Below are positions 1-7,974 of a stretch of DNA of 14,806 nucleotides, in pieces. Positions within the stretch are counted from its first letter, which is position 1. The number at the start of each line of letters is the position of its first letter. The stretch lies in contig NZ_JAPUVQ010000007.1 of assembly GCF_029255145.1 (NCBI RefSeq), forward strand, positions 1 to 14,806, read 5' to 3'. Origin of the DNA: Accumulibacter sp003538495 (GTDB lineage: Bacteria > Pseudomonadota > Gammaproteobacteria > Burkholderiales > Rhodocyclaceae). Under the pieces are notes generated by a model, which saw only the letters and a list, made by a program, of their open reading frames with translations, ran no database searches and had not been told where the DNA came from. Both the position numbers and the translations under genes were made by a program.

Positions 1-125
1 CATATAAAATTTTACATCCGTATCAAGGGGATACATACTTTGCCTTGTGCTCGCCTGACGCGCAACCGGTTTCTGGGTCCGCCGATCAATTTATGCCAAT
101 GGCGCGTTACGTTGAGAGCATTGGG
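1..125. other. Unassigned AT-richer left edge after the broken methyltransferase
   Basis: This stretch should encode more of the methyltransferase but does not look like it. After the TAA at 91-93 the same minus-strand frame is open to the window edge for 30 codons without recognisable motifs. The alternative minus frame through 12-120 ends at 12, and the third has early stops. Base composition is visibly richer in A+T than the adjoining gene. It could be the end of an inserted mobile element, a rearrangement junction or a degraded reading frame. I recognise no terminal inverted repeat or transposase motif. Confidence 0.4.
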
Positions 126-882
126 TATATATCTGGCTCCAAACGGAGTACTCGATCCTGCCCTTGGTCTTGCCGTCCGTATGGGTCGTCTCATACATCC
201 AGCCAACTTCCTGCTCGACCTCCTTGAGAAGTTCCTTCCCCGCCTTGGCAAAAGCCTCCACGTCAAAAGGCAGGTTGTAGTTCGCCGCGATGAACGTTGC
301 AGCAGGCGACAGGTCGTTGAGGATGACGCGCCGCGCCCCCCACCTGGGGGCAGCCTTGCCTTGCTTCTTCCACTCGGTCTCCAGTTCATGCCGGTAGGCG
401 GCCGGGGCCGATCCGCACCACTGCGCTGCGACGCCGGTCATACCCGAGCCGGCGAAACCGTCGAGCACGAGGTCGCCCGGGTCGGTGTAGTGCAGGATCG
501 ACGGCACGATGGCCAGATGCGGCACCTTGGTGTGGTACGAGTGCGCCTTGTAGAGCGGGTCCGTCTTCCCTACCGACACGTCGATCGTCTGCGGCTCGCG
601 GCTGTACTTCACGCTCGGGTCGTGGGGCTTGCCGTAGCGGCGAACGAACTCTTCGAGGAACGGGTTCGGGCAGGCCGTGTAGTACGGCGGGTCGGACATC
701 GCCAGGATGGCTTCGTCGGTGCCATGGGGGAATCCTTCCGTCGTGCGAAACGCCGGATCTTTTAGCTTCTCGGACAACAGTTTCAGGAAGTGTTCGCGCC
801 GGGCCTGCTCGTTCGGAAATGTCTGGCCGAGGCATTCGACATGGCCTGATTCAGCCTTCTGGTTATGGAAAAAATCATTCAT
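91..882 (-). CDS. pglX: BREX-3 type DNA methyltransferase PglX (PglXI), N-terminal part only
   Basis: N-terminal segment of an adenine/cytosine-N DNA methyltransferase, the modification enzyme that marks host DNA in BREX systems. The catalytic motif IV DPPY is at residues 64-67 and the SAM-binding motif I DGFAGSGMTG at 141-150. Motif IV precedes motif I, as in beta-class and PglXI enzymes. The region around residues 170-195, with an LNDLSPAAT stretch, continues the SAM fold. The ATG at 882 lies 20 nt after the stop of the upstream gene in the same operon. The frame ends at a TAA after 263 residues, whereas PglXI proteins are usually several hundred residues longer, with target-recognition and C-terminal regions. 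Family-like sequence seems to stop near residue 250 (IEYSVWSQIYT); the tail after it does not look like the family, and I do not see the Cys-x-x-Cys I expect there. It is probably a disrupted gene. The methyltransferase identity is firm; the PglXI label rests partly on the brxF/brxC neighbours. Confidence 0.82.
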   Translation of the reverse strand: MNDFFHNQKAESGHVECLGQTFPNEQARREHFLKLLSEKLKDPAFRTTEGFPHGTDEAILAMSDPPYYTACPNPFLEEFVRRYGKPHDPSVKYSREPQTIDVSVGKTDPLYKAHSYHTKVPHLAIVPSILHYTDPGDLVLDGFAGSGMTGVAAQWCGSAPAAYRHELETEWKKQGKAAPRWGARRVILNDLSPAATFIAANYNLPFDVEAFAKAGKELLKEVEQEVGWMYETTHTDGKTKGRIEYSVWSQIYTQCSQRNAPLA

Positions 883-902
883 CGGGTCTTATCTCGCTGA
901 GA

Positions 903-2216
903 TCAACTGGGCCCACGGTTGAATCGTTGTCCTGTTTTTTTCGGTTTTACCGCGATGGCCACAGCCTTCCCGGTTTGAAGGGTTTGGCGTATGGCACTGG
1001 CCAGCACAGAAGACTGGCTGGGTGTTGTGCCCACCCATGCCTTGGCAACCACTGTGGTAAATGCGGAGTTGTCGAAATGCCGTCCTACGTTCTCGTAGGT
1101 CACTCGTCGGCCGCCACGCGGGCCTTTGATGCCTGGGTGCTGCTCAATCAACTTCCAATAGTTCAGAGGCAAATACATGCCAGGGACTAGGCCAATGTTG
1201 TCAGGGTTGAATACAAGCCGTGGGCAAAGCTTGAGGAAGAAGGGGTTGTCCGTCAGTCGAAAGCCGTCATGTGCTGTATTTACTTCACAGGCTTTCAGTT
1301 CGGCCAACAGCGCGTCCATCCTGGTTATTTCCTCTGCCAGTTGATGGTTGGGTAGACGAAAACCGGCAGTCATGTTGCCTTTGTCATCATCCTCGCGCTC
1401 CATGGCTTTGTACTGAACCATAACGAAACTTTGGAAGGTCTCGTTGTAATAGATGAGATCGGTGCCTGTCTGCTCTTCAAGTGGTAGTCGGTTGGCGAGG
1501 ATCACCGTCAAACGCTCAGAGTCAGACTCGAAAACAGCGGCGTTATAGGGCATGGCCTTAAGGATATCGAACCCGGGCAAATGCATCAGGTCATGCACCA
1601 CCATTGGGTCCTCCCGTAGTCGCGCGTTCGGCAAACCATCCAAGAATGAAACTAGCGTCCCATCAGGTGGTGCCCATTCTTGAACTGGATTACGGCCCAT
1701 GTCCGCAATCGCAAGCGCCGTCAGAACAGCCTCTTTTTGGTACGCGAGGTTGTCGCACGCTTTCGAGGACAATCGGCCTAAGCGGGCCACCCGTTGGCTG
1801 CTGTACCTGTCAAGGATGGCGCTCGATTGCGGCGCAAGTTGTCGCACAGCTTCGACGACTGCTGCGAAACCCTTCTCGGTTAGAAGTCCGCCAGACGCGA
1901 AGCGCTTTTCAACCGACGCCTTGTTCCGTTGGGGTAGCAGCTTGAGAATCTGCGCAATAGGCAGCGGGGACGGCAGCTTCTCAGACTTGTCAAAATTCAG
2001 CCTTCTCAAACCGGTACCAGCAGCAATACCACGTCCACCCAACGCGATATGCGTAACCTTCCTCCCGATCACCAGGAAACAAACCAAGGGCGCATTGCGG
2101 CTGTGCTGAAAGTCAGGAACTGGCTCAGCAAAGCGCTGCTCTTCCTCGACACACGCGATGAATAAAGTCATCCGATCTTTGGAAAGAAGGGCAACGTATC
2201 CGCTTGCTTTGCCCAT
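903..2216 (-). CDS. Unrecognised 437-aa BREX-island protein, possible Mrr-like (D-QxK) nuclease
   Basis: I do not recognise this protein as a named family. It is soluble, with no signal peptide or membrane segment. The most telling stretch is residues 251-272: GTDLIYYN, a hydrophobic strand FVMV, then QYK. This D253...Q268-x-K270 spacing resembles the catalytic core of PD-(D/E)XK nucleases of the Mrr type, which use QxK in place of ExK. An acidic/helical segment (about 290-310, EEITRMDALLAELK) follows, as it often does in such folds. Residues 1-90 look like a separate alpha/beta domain and 95-175 are helical. The ATG at 2216 comes 2 nt after the TAA of the preceding gene, and the TGA at 903-905 is 20 nt before pglX, so it is cotranscribed with BREX genes. 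It is not a usual BREX-3 core component. The nuclease role is inference from one motif and needs structure prediction. Confidence 0.7.
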   Translation of the reverse strand: MGKASGYVALLSKDRMTLFIACVEEEQRFAEPVPDFQHSRNAPLVCFLVIGRKVTHIALGGRGIAAGTGLRRLNFDKSEKLPSPLPIAQILKLLPQRNKASVEKRFASGGLLTEKGFAAVVEAVRQLAPQSSAILDRYSSQRVARLGRLSSKACDNLAYQKEAVLTALAIADMGRNPVQEWAPPDGTLVSFLDGLPNARLREDPMVVHDLMHLPGFDILKAMPYNAAVFESDSERLTVILANRLPLEEQTGTDLIYYNETFQSFVMVQYKAMEREDDDKGNMTAGFRLPNHQLAEEITRMDALLAELKACEVNTAHDGFRLTDNPFFLKLCPRLVFNPDNIGLVPGMYLPLNYWKLIEQHPGIKGPRGGRRVTYENVGRHFDNSAFTTVVAKAWVGTTPSQSSVLASAIRQTLQTGKAVAIAVKPKKTGQRFNRGPS

Positions 2217-2218
2217 TA

Positions 2219-3736
2219 TTAGCTATCCCTTTTCGCCGGCTGAACGATCTGTTGGCCAGAGGGTGTCAGCCGATAGCGCTGCTTGCTGCTGTTCGGTTTG
2301 TCCGGGATGGTCATCTCCATCAAACCTTGCGTCAGCAAGGGTGTGAGCAACTGGTTACGGAACTTGGTTCGGTTGCTGCGGTTGGCCCACGCCATCAGTT
2401 CTGTAATGGCATGCTCGCCGTCTATCTTGGCCAGCAGCGCTCGGTGCTCCTGCGTCAATTGGAACCTGGTCCCGACTTGGTCCCGACTTGGTCCCGACTC
2501 AGTCCCAACTTGCCCGGTGACTTGTTCAGTCACTTGTCCATTTTTCGCTGCCGGCTTGCGTTCGACTTGTTCAGTGACTTGTTCACTCCGGGGCCGCCAC
2601 AGCACCGCCTTGAATTGATTGCCGTCACGTTCGTCAATCAAGTCAATCCTGGGCCACGCGCCCAAAGCCCGCGGGATGCCGGTGCCCAGACCGCGATAGG
2701 GCAGGATGTGGGCGGCGTGTTCGGCCAGCACCTTGTTGCGACGGTTCGATCGGCCGGTCAGGATTTGTTCATGCGTCAGGCTGTCGGGCAACGGGCCGGG
2801 GCTGATGATTTCAACGCGGTCGACAAAGATGAACAGGCGGATGGTGGCATTGGTAAAAAAATCCCGATGTACCAGCGCGTTGACCAACAGTTCGATAAAG
2901 GCTTCTTCGGGTACTTCGAGCAGCCCTAAGCTGTTGAAGCCCTGGTTGCCCTGTACATGGTGCAGATTGCGCTTGATGAAGCCCATGCCGCTCTGAAACT
3001 GCTCCTCCAGGGAGCCTTGAATGTTTTCGCTGTCGAGGTAGCGGCTGTCCGACAGCCTGGTGCCGGGAAAGCAGACAGCGGCAACCATGCAAACGTGCAG
3101 ATGCCTTTCGGGGTTTTTGCCGAACAGCAGCATGCCGGCCAGGTTGGGCACACCGTCGGTGGCCAGCTTGAGGTTTTCAAATAGGGCCGGCAGTGCCAGG
3201 CCGGTTTGTTCCGGGCTTTGCTTGTAGCGCCGTTCGAAGTAACGGGTAAAGGCGCGTTCGTCGATATCGGCCCAGCTGGCGTCGCTCACCGGCACCTGGT
3301 CGGCTTGCAGCAAGCCGGATGCCTGGAACATGCGCTGCATTTCCTCGCGAGCGGTGACGTGGCGTTTGTCGGCACCGTTCTTGACCCAGACGCGCCCCTG
3401 CAAGTCCATATAGGGCTTGTTCAGGCCCAGCGCAACATTCACCACCAGGACCAGCCCTTGGTCGGTCTGGATGTTCTGACTGGTCGGGCTCAGTGGTGGA
3501 CGGACGTGCTGACTGGCCGCATTGGACAGCAGTTGGTTGAGACGACCGATATCCTGCTGGGTCAGGCCGACCGGCTGACCATCATCGGCGACACCGATCA
3601 GGATTTGTCCACCACCGCCATTGGCGAGTGCAGCCAGTTCAGCGGCCAGGGAATCGGCATTGGTGAAGTCGCGCTTGAACTGGTGGCGGCTGTCTTCGCC
3701 ACGGGCAAGAACGGTGTCGAGTTCAGCCGGGGTCAT
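2219..3736 (-). CDS. AlbA_2 domain / HATPase_c_4 protein (COG2865, Schlafen-like, RecG-like in old annotations)
   Basis: A 505-aa protein with the architecture of COG2865 regulators. An AlbA_2 (Schlafen AlbA-like) domain at about 10-130 includes EDSRHQFKRDF and the GGGGQILIGVADDG turn. A GHKL-type HATPase_c_4 domain follows, with NALVHRD at 286-292 and RGLGTGIPRA around 348-357. A low-complexity linker (385-424) carries VTEQV repeats, and a winged-helix-like C-terminus spans about 428-500. Family members are often labelled transcriptional regulator or putative ATP-dependent helicase, and they are frequent in defence islands; the biochemical role in BREX is not established. The ATG at 3736 is 2 nt after the brxC stop and the TAA is 2 nt before the next ATG, so translation is probably coupled. 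It takes the place where pglX usually follows brxC. An 11-bp tandem repeat in the linker could change the reading frame. Family assignment is strong; function is open. Confidence 0.88.
   Translation of the reverse strand: MTPAELDTVLARGEDSRHQFKRDFTNADSLAAELAALANGGGGQILIGVADDGQPVGLTQQDIGRLNQLLSNAASQHVRPPLSPTSQNIQTDQGLVLVVNVALGLNKPYMDLQGRVWVKNGADKRHVTAREEMQRMFQASGLLQADQVPVSDASWADIDERAFTRYFERRYKQSPEQTGLALPALFENLKLATDGVPNLAGMLLFGKNPERHLHVCMVAAVCFPGTRLSDSRYLDSENIQGSLEEQFQSGMGFIKRNLHHVQGNQGFNSLGLLEVPEEAFIELLVNALVHRDFFTNATIRLFIFVDRVEIISPGPLPDSLTHEQILTGRSNRRNKVLAEHAAHILPYRGLGTGIPRALGAWPRIDLIDERDGNQFKAVLWRPRSEQVTEQVERKPAAKNGQVTEQVTGQVGTESGPSRDQVGTRFQLTQEHRALLAKIDGEHAITELMAWANRSNRTKFRNQLLTPLLTQGLMEMTIPDKPNSSKQRYRLTPSGQQIVQPAKRDS
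2468..2511. repeat. 11-bp tandem repeat inside a coding region
   Basis: Four adjacent 11-bp units: GGTCCCGACTT at 2468-2478 and 2479-2489 are identical, 2490-2500 differs at its last base, and 2501-2511 (AGTCCCAACTT) has two changes. The array encodes about residues 410-424 of the AlbA_2 protein. Because 11 is not a multiple of 3, each unit is read in a different frame. Gain or loss of one unit would put the C-terminal ~80 residues out of frame. Confidence 0.9.
2517..2586. repeat. Repeats encoding the VTEQV linker motif
   Basis: Two DNA blocks share the sequence GACTTGTTCAGT followed by a further (C/G)ACTTGT: one at about 2519-2537, the other at about 2564-2584. On the minus strand they encode QVTEQV and QVTEQVTGQV at about residues 386-391 and 401-410 of the AlbA_2/HATPase protein. 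VTEQV-type repeats are a known feature of linkers in this family, next to the C-terminal winged helix. Together with the adjacent 11-bp array this makes a 120-bp repeat-rich tract likely to vary in length. Confidence 0.75.
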
Positions 3737-3738
3737 TG

Positions 3739-6700
3739 TTACTCCACGACGAACCGCAGCTTGCTGGCGTCCTTGCCCTTGCAGCGGTCATTCAGGAAGG
3801 CTTCGAATCGTTTGCGGAGGTCGTCCGGCGTGGCCGGCGAACCGCCTTGCAGCAGGGCTTTCCTGATGTCGTCGCCACTGACGCCGATCTTTTCCAGTCC
3901 CGACAGCGCCTCTTGCACGGCGCTGACAAAGTCCGGGGTCACGGGGTCGGCCAGCTTTTTCGACGTGACGAACTTTTTGATCAGCTCACGGGCGGACGCT
4001 TTCAGCAGGTCGAGATTGGCCTGAATGATCGGGTCGTCCAGGTTGTCGAGCAGCGTCTGCTGCCAGCCGTCGAGCAGCCGGTCCAGCTCCTCATCCAATT
4101 GCTTGAGCACGTTGGCGGCCGGCAGGAAGTCGCCTTGCTCGTTGGCAGGGCGGAAGCTGCAGTGTGGGCAGTAGGGGCTGGCAGCCAGCTCCGACTCCAC
4201 CAATGACGCGCAACTCTTGAGCTTGTCGAGCTTGTCGTCGAAGGTGGTGAGCTGGCTGGTGGGCATCAGAGCGATACCAGCCAGGGCCCGCATGGCGACC
4301 AGACGCGAGTCCTTGCGCAAGGCAGACTTGGTCTTGTCCTCGGCCACGCTCAGGCGGGCCTTGCTGTGCTGGGCGATGTAGGCGTTGAGGTAGCCCTTCT
4401 TGAGCTGGGCGAGCGTCTGCCGGTACTCGGCTGCATGCTGGGCGTTGCGGTCCAGCGCGAGCTTGTCGAGGATGTCCTTGCGGGTGCTCTGCGCCTGCTT
4501 GACCCAGGCGTGATCGCTGGCCAGCACCATTTCAGCTTGCGACAGGTAGGCCGCCGTGCTGCCCAACTCGCTCACCAGTGCCAGCAGCTTCTCAACGGAT
4601 GCCAGAACTTCGAGGTTCTTCTTCTGGGCGTCGATGTCGTCGGAGCCGATGCGCAGGTTTTTCAGCTTGCCAACCGTGTTGTACGGCGTCAGACCCTCAG
4701 TGAAGGTCTTGAGCGCTTCCAGACGGCTGCGCCAGTCGCGGATTTCGTCGTCCGTGAGCAGGGGCCTGCCCCAGAACGTGAGCCTGCCTTGCAGATCGGT
4801 GCCCGCCGTCAGGACACGGCCGACCAGCCTGGAGACGGCTTCGAGGAGCTGCTTGACGGGTTCCTCGGAGCCTTGCGTGGCCAGTTGCGCCAGGCCGGGC
4901 GACAGGCCGAGCAGCTCGAACAGCGACCGCAGAACGGCGACGTTGATCTCCTTCGGCGCCTCGACATGCTTGAACTGCTTGAGATCTTCGAGGCCGCGTT
5001 CGGCCAGCAGCGTGATCTTGCCGGAGTCGATCCTGTCGCCGGTGATCGCCAGCACGATGTCGCCGGAGTAGACCAGGCCACCCAGCACGACCACCAGCAG
5101 GTCGGGCTCCAGGCGGAATTTCACCGGGTGGAAGTACTCCACGTCGGTTTGTCCGTTCAGCAGCTCGCTGCGGTTCAGCACCTGGCCATGCCCCTTGGCC
5201 TTCAGGCGGCTCAGCACTTCCTGCGCGTAACGCGAACGGCCTGGCTCGATGCGGTCGCCGTCCAGCATCTCCAACGCGTCGAGCACGGCATTGGCGTCCT
5301 TGGTGCGGGTGCCGCCGGCCAGCGCCTTCAACGCATTGCCCACCAGCGGCTTGCGGTTGGACTCGGTTACCAGCACCGGAAAGGTCGGGTACTCTGGCGA
5401 GACTTCGGCAAACTGCTGGTTGAGCGCCAGGCCGGAGACGACGTTGACGACGTCGCGGAAGTTGGCGCGCTCGTCAGACCCCAGGCGCAGCCTGTCGCGG
5501 ATGGAGACGCCCTTGGCCCAATCCTGCAGGGTTTTGGACTTGCCCTGGTAGGTGACTTCGAAGGCGGTCATCTGCTTTTCCTGCAGCCACTTGCTCATGT
5601 CGCGCAGCGCGCCTTTGGCTTTGTCCAGGTAGACGGCCTTGGCGCCGCCGCTGGCGGTGGAGGCAAGGTCCTGCGCCGCCGCGTAATACGCCAGATGGCG
5701 CTTGATGGCTTCGTCCAGCCCCTTGAGCCGGATGAACACCTCATCCGACTTGTTCACGTCGCGGAAACGCGGCGGCTCGAAGGGCTGGATGAAGTAGACG
5801 TAGAAATCGCGCTCGGGCTGGGCGGTAGGCCGATCGTTCGGAGCGCCGAAGAACAGGTAACCGTTGCGATCGACGCGACGGTCCTGCCACTCGATCGGGT
5901 ACTGCCAGATCTGATGGCCGGTGACGTAGGTGCTCTCGTCGGTACGTTCCATCAATTGCTTGACGGCGCCGTAGTAGGCGCGGTCGAGCGCGTCATCCGA
6001 CAGTGCCTCGGCACGCTTTTCGATCTGCGCGTCGTAGTCGACATCCTTCTTGAGGTCGAGGTAGTACTGCTCGCCGGTTTTGTCTCCTAGCGGGGCCTTG
6101 GAGATGAACTGGCCGTTGACCGTCTTGACGATCTCGCGCAGGGTGGTCTGCACAGCGGTGAGCAGATCGTCGGCGGGGTCACCGCCCAGGTCTTCAATGC
6201 CCGGCTGATACAGGCACAGTGTGTCCCGCAGCTCGGCAGCGGTCGGTCCGACCGGGACGTAGATGTCGCCGCCCGTGGTCAGCCGATGCACCGACAGGCC
6301 GGCGATCACGCGCTGCGCCATGGGCTTGTATGTCGGGCGGGTGAAGGCCTTCAGCACGCGCTCGGCCAGGACCTCGGACACTTTCAGGACGGGGCCGATG
6401 CTGGGGTCGGAGCGCAGCACCGAGTTCGAGGTCACGGTCTCCCAAAACTTGTCGTAGCCGATCAATCCTGGACGATCGTTTGGAACCTCGTCATTCAGGA
6501 CGGCCTGAATCTGGTCGCGCAAGGTGACCAGCGCACCACGTTTCTCGGTGAAGATCAAGCGCTCGAAGGTGCCGATGTACTCGGGGTGAACCGGGAACAG
6601 ACGCACATACTCGTCCATGCGCTCGTTCATCGAACTGTAGAACTTGGCGAACCTGGTGAGGTAGGTCCGGATCTTGTTCTGCTGGTCAGCGGTCTTCTTC

Positions 6701-7476
6701 AGCAGGCGCTCGGCGACCACAAAGCTGACGTCCTGCCGAGCCAGCAGCACCTGGGTGAAGCGGTCCTTCACACGGCGCAGGCTGTCGGCGACATGCTGGA
6801 AACGGTTGCTGTCGAAGATGGCTTCCTGCACGCCGGCCACGAAGCGGAAGCGCAGGTGCTTGGTGACTTCACCGATCTCGCGCAGGAACGACAGGTCCAG
6901 CACCAGGTCGTGATCCTTGCGCGAGCGCAGGTAATCGAGAAACTCGTCGACCACCAGCAGCACGCCGTGGTTGGGGTGAGCCTCGGCGAACGCGGCCATC
7001 ATCTCTTCGAATGCGGCCTTGTTGTTGACCACCTTATTGGCCGCCGGGAACGAGTAGCTCACTCCATTCTTCTCAAGGAAGAGCTCGAGCTCCTGGGTGA
7101 TGATCTCCCGCAGCGACATCTGGCTGGAGATCTCGATGCGGTGCACCTTGAACTTGCCGGCGATCTTTCCCGCCGCTTCGGCGACCTTGGGGTGGCGGAT
7201 CATCGGCTGGTAGGCCGCGTCCTCGGCGACCAGGGACAGCACCGACATCAAGTGCGACTTGCCGGTGCCGTAGTTGCCGACCACCAGCACGCCCATGTGG
7301 TCGACGGACTCATCGAAGGAGATCTGCGGAATCATCTGCCTGGCGATCCGCTCGGCCATGTCGTCGGACATGACGTAGGTGGCGACGAGCTTCCTCGCCT
7401 CGTCCGGCCGATTGGCGTCGAGCAGTTGGATGACCGATTCGATCGGTTCGAATTGAATGAGATCGCCGTAGCGCAT
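3739..7476 (-). CDS. brxC: BREX system ATPase BrxC (DUF6079-type)
   Basis: The large P-loop ATPase of BREX, a core component in all described BREX types, thought to act with the methyltransferase and PglZ in the phage-exclusion complex. The 1245-aa protein begins with the typical MRYGDLIQFEPIESV segment. Walker A GNYGTGKS is at 67-74 and Walker B VLLVVDE at 172-178, followed by an FRFVAGVQEAIFDSNRFQ region (about 230-245) that fits sensor positions of an AAA+/STAND-like ATPase. A CPHC pair near residue 1102 may be half of a metal site. The C-terminal ~250 residues are rich in heptad-like helices. Length matches BREX-3 BrxC (about 1200 aa). The ATG at 7476 lies 15 nt after the brxF stop; the TAA at 3739-3741 is 2 nt before the next start. 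The gene looks intact, with no internal stop or frame change. Assignment as BrxC of a type 3-like system is strong, helped by the adjacent brxF. Confidence 0.93.
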   Translation of the reverse strand: MRYGDLIQFEPIESVIQLLDANRPDEARKLVATYVMSDDMAERIARQMIPQISFDESVDHMGVLVVGNYGTGKSHLMSVLSLVAEDAAYQPMIRHPKVAEAAGKIAGKFKVHRIEISSQMSLREIITQELELFLEKNGVSYSFPAANKVVNNKAAFEEMMAAFAEAHPNHGVLLVVDEFLDYLRSRKDHDLVLDLSFLREIGEVTKHLRFRFVAGVQEAIFDSNRFQHVADSLRRVKDRFTQVLLARQDVSFVVAERLLKKTADQQNKIRTYLTRFAKFYSSMNERMDEYVRLFPVHPEYIGTFERLIFTEKRGALVTLRDQIQAVLNDEVPNDRPGLIGYDKFWETVTSNSVLRSDPSIGPVLKVSEVLAERVLKAFTRPTYKPMAQRVIAGLSVHRLTTGGDIYVPVGPTAAELRDTLCLYQPGIEDLGGDPADDLLTAVQTTLREIVKTVNGQFISKAPLGDKTGEQYYLDLKKDVDYDAQIEKRAEALSDDALDRAYYGAVKQLMERTDESTYVTGHQIWQYPIEWQDRRVDRNGYLFFGAPNDRPTAQPERDFYVYFIQPFEPPRFRDVNKSDEVFIRLKGLDEAIKRHLAYYAAAQDLASTASGGAKAVYLDKAKGALRDMSKWLQEKQMTAFEVTYQGKSKTLQDWAKGVSIRDRLRLGSDERANFRDVVNVVSGLALNQQFAEVSPEYPTFPVLVTESNRKPLVGNALKALAGGTRTKDANAVLDALEMLDGDRIEPGRSRYAQEVLSRLKAKGHGQVLNRSELLNGQTDVEYFHPVKFRLEPDLLVVVLGGLVYSGDIVLAITGDRIDSGKITLLAERGLEDLKQFKHVEAPKEINVAVLRSLFELLGLSPGLAQLATQGSEEPVKQLLEAVSRLVGRVLTAGTDLQGRLTFWGRPLLTDDEIRDWRSRLEALKTFTEGLTPYNTVGKLKNLRIGSDDIDAQKKNLEVLASVEKLLALVSELGSTAAYLSQAEMVLASDHAWVKQAQSTRKDILDKLALDRNAQHAAEYRQTLAQLKKGYLNAYIAQHSKARLSVAEDKTKSALRKDSRLVAMRALAGIALMPTSQLTTFDDKLDKLKSCASLVESELAASPYCPHCSFRPANEQGDFLPAANVLKQLDEELDRLLDGWQQTLLDNLDDPIIQANLDLLKASARELIKKFVTSKKLADPVTPDFVSAVQEALSGLEKIGVSGDDIRKALLQGGSPATPDDLRKRFEAFLNDRCKGKDASKLRFVVE

Positions 7477-7491
7477 GCCCTGCTCGCTTCC

Positions 7492-7974
7492 CTATGGCTG
7501 AATTGCGAAGGGGACCAGGCCTGCAAGGCCGTAGTCCTGACGTTCCGGGTGCCCCATGTCGGCGTAGGTCAGCCGGCCTGTTCTTGTATCGCCCTGCAAC
7601 TCGCCCGGCCAGACCGCCACGACGCGGCGCGCATGCGCGTGCCGTTTCAACAGCTCAAGCGGGTCGAGCTGGAGGGTCCGGTCGAACAGGATCTCGATGT
7701 TGTCGATCAACAGCAGATCGCCGCTGGCGTGCTGATCAGCCAGTTCGCGCAGGATGGTGCTGGTCTGCAGATGGCGCTGTTTTTGCGGAATTGCCGCCAG
7801 ACGGCCACCCAGCTCCGAACCGACATTCATCGGTTCAGTCGCTACCCGCTTGCCAAACGCGAGCAGCAATGCAGTCTTGCCAGCATGCGGAGTTCCCACC
7901 AGAAGGATCAGCTTGCTGTGGAGGGCCGCGACCTCGTTGGCCAACCGTTCAAGTTTCTCAAGCATTGATGGCAT
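7492..7974 (-). CDS. brxF: BREX-3 P-loop protein BrxF
   Basis: A small ATPase-fold protein (157-160 aa, the family's usual size) that marks BREX type 3 and stands first in those operons. Walker A GTPHAGKT is at about residues 27-34 and Walker B LLLIDN at about 87-92, followed by EILFDRTLQLDPLELLKRHA and a VVAVWPG strand. There is no lid or sensor domain, so it is a minimal P-loop protein; its exact role in BREX is unknown. Two in-frame ATGs compete. The first (7974) is only 1 nt from the GGGGGAG ribosome-binding sequence at 7976-7982. The second (7965, protein starting MLEKLERL) is 10 nt from it and is the more likely start. It is the first gene of the minus-strand operon, reading away from prfB; 15 nt separate its stop from brxC. 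Confidence 0.9.
   Translation of the reverse strand: MPSMLEKLERLANEVAALHSKLILLVGTPHAGKTALLLAFGKRVATEPMNVGSELGGRLAAIPQKQRHLQTSTILRELADQHASGDLLLIDNIEILFDRTLQLDPLELLKRHAHARRVVAVWPGELQGDTRTGRLTYADMGHPERQDYGLAGLVPFAIQP

Noticed and set aside
40..765. Plus-strand open frame opposite the methyltransferase
   Set aside because: It is antisense to a frame with DPPY and SAM-binding motifs and has no recognisable features itself.
4366..6090. Long plus-strand open frame (574 codons) opposite brxC
   Set aside because: It lies wholly antisense to a clear BrxC reading frame with Walker motifs; its product is biased (rich in Gln, Leu, Val, Gly) and has no domain. It is a shadow of GC-rich codon use.
6286..7968. 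Plus-strand open frame (560 codons) spanning opposite brxC and brxF
   Set aside because: It is antisense to two recognised genes, crosses their boundary and has no family-like segment.
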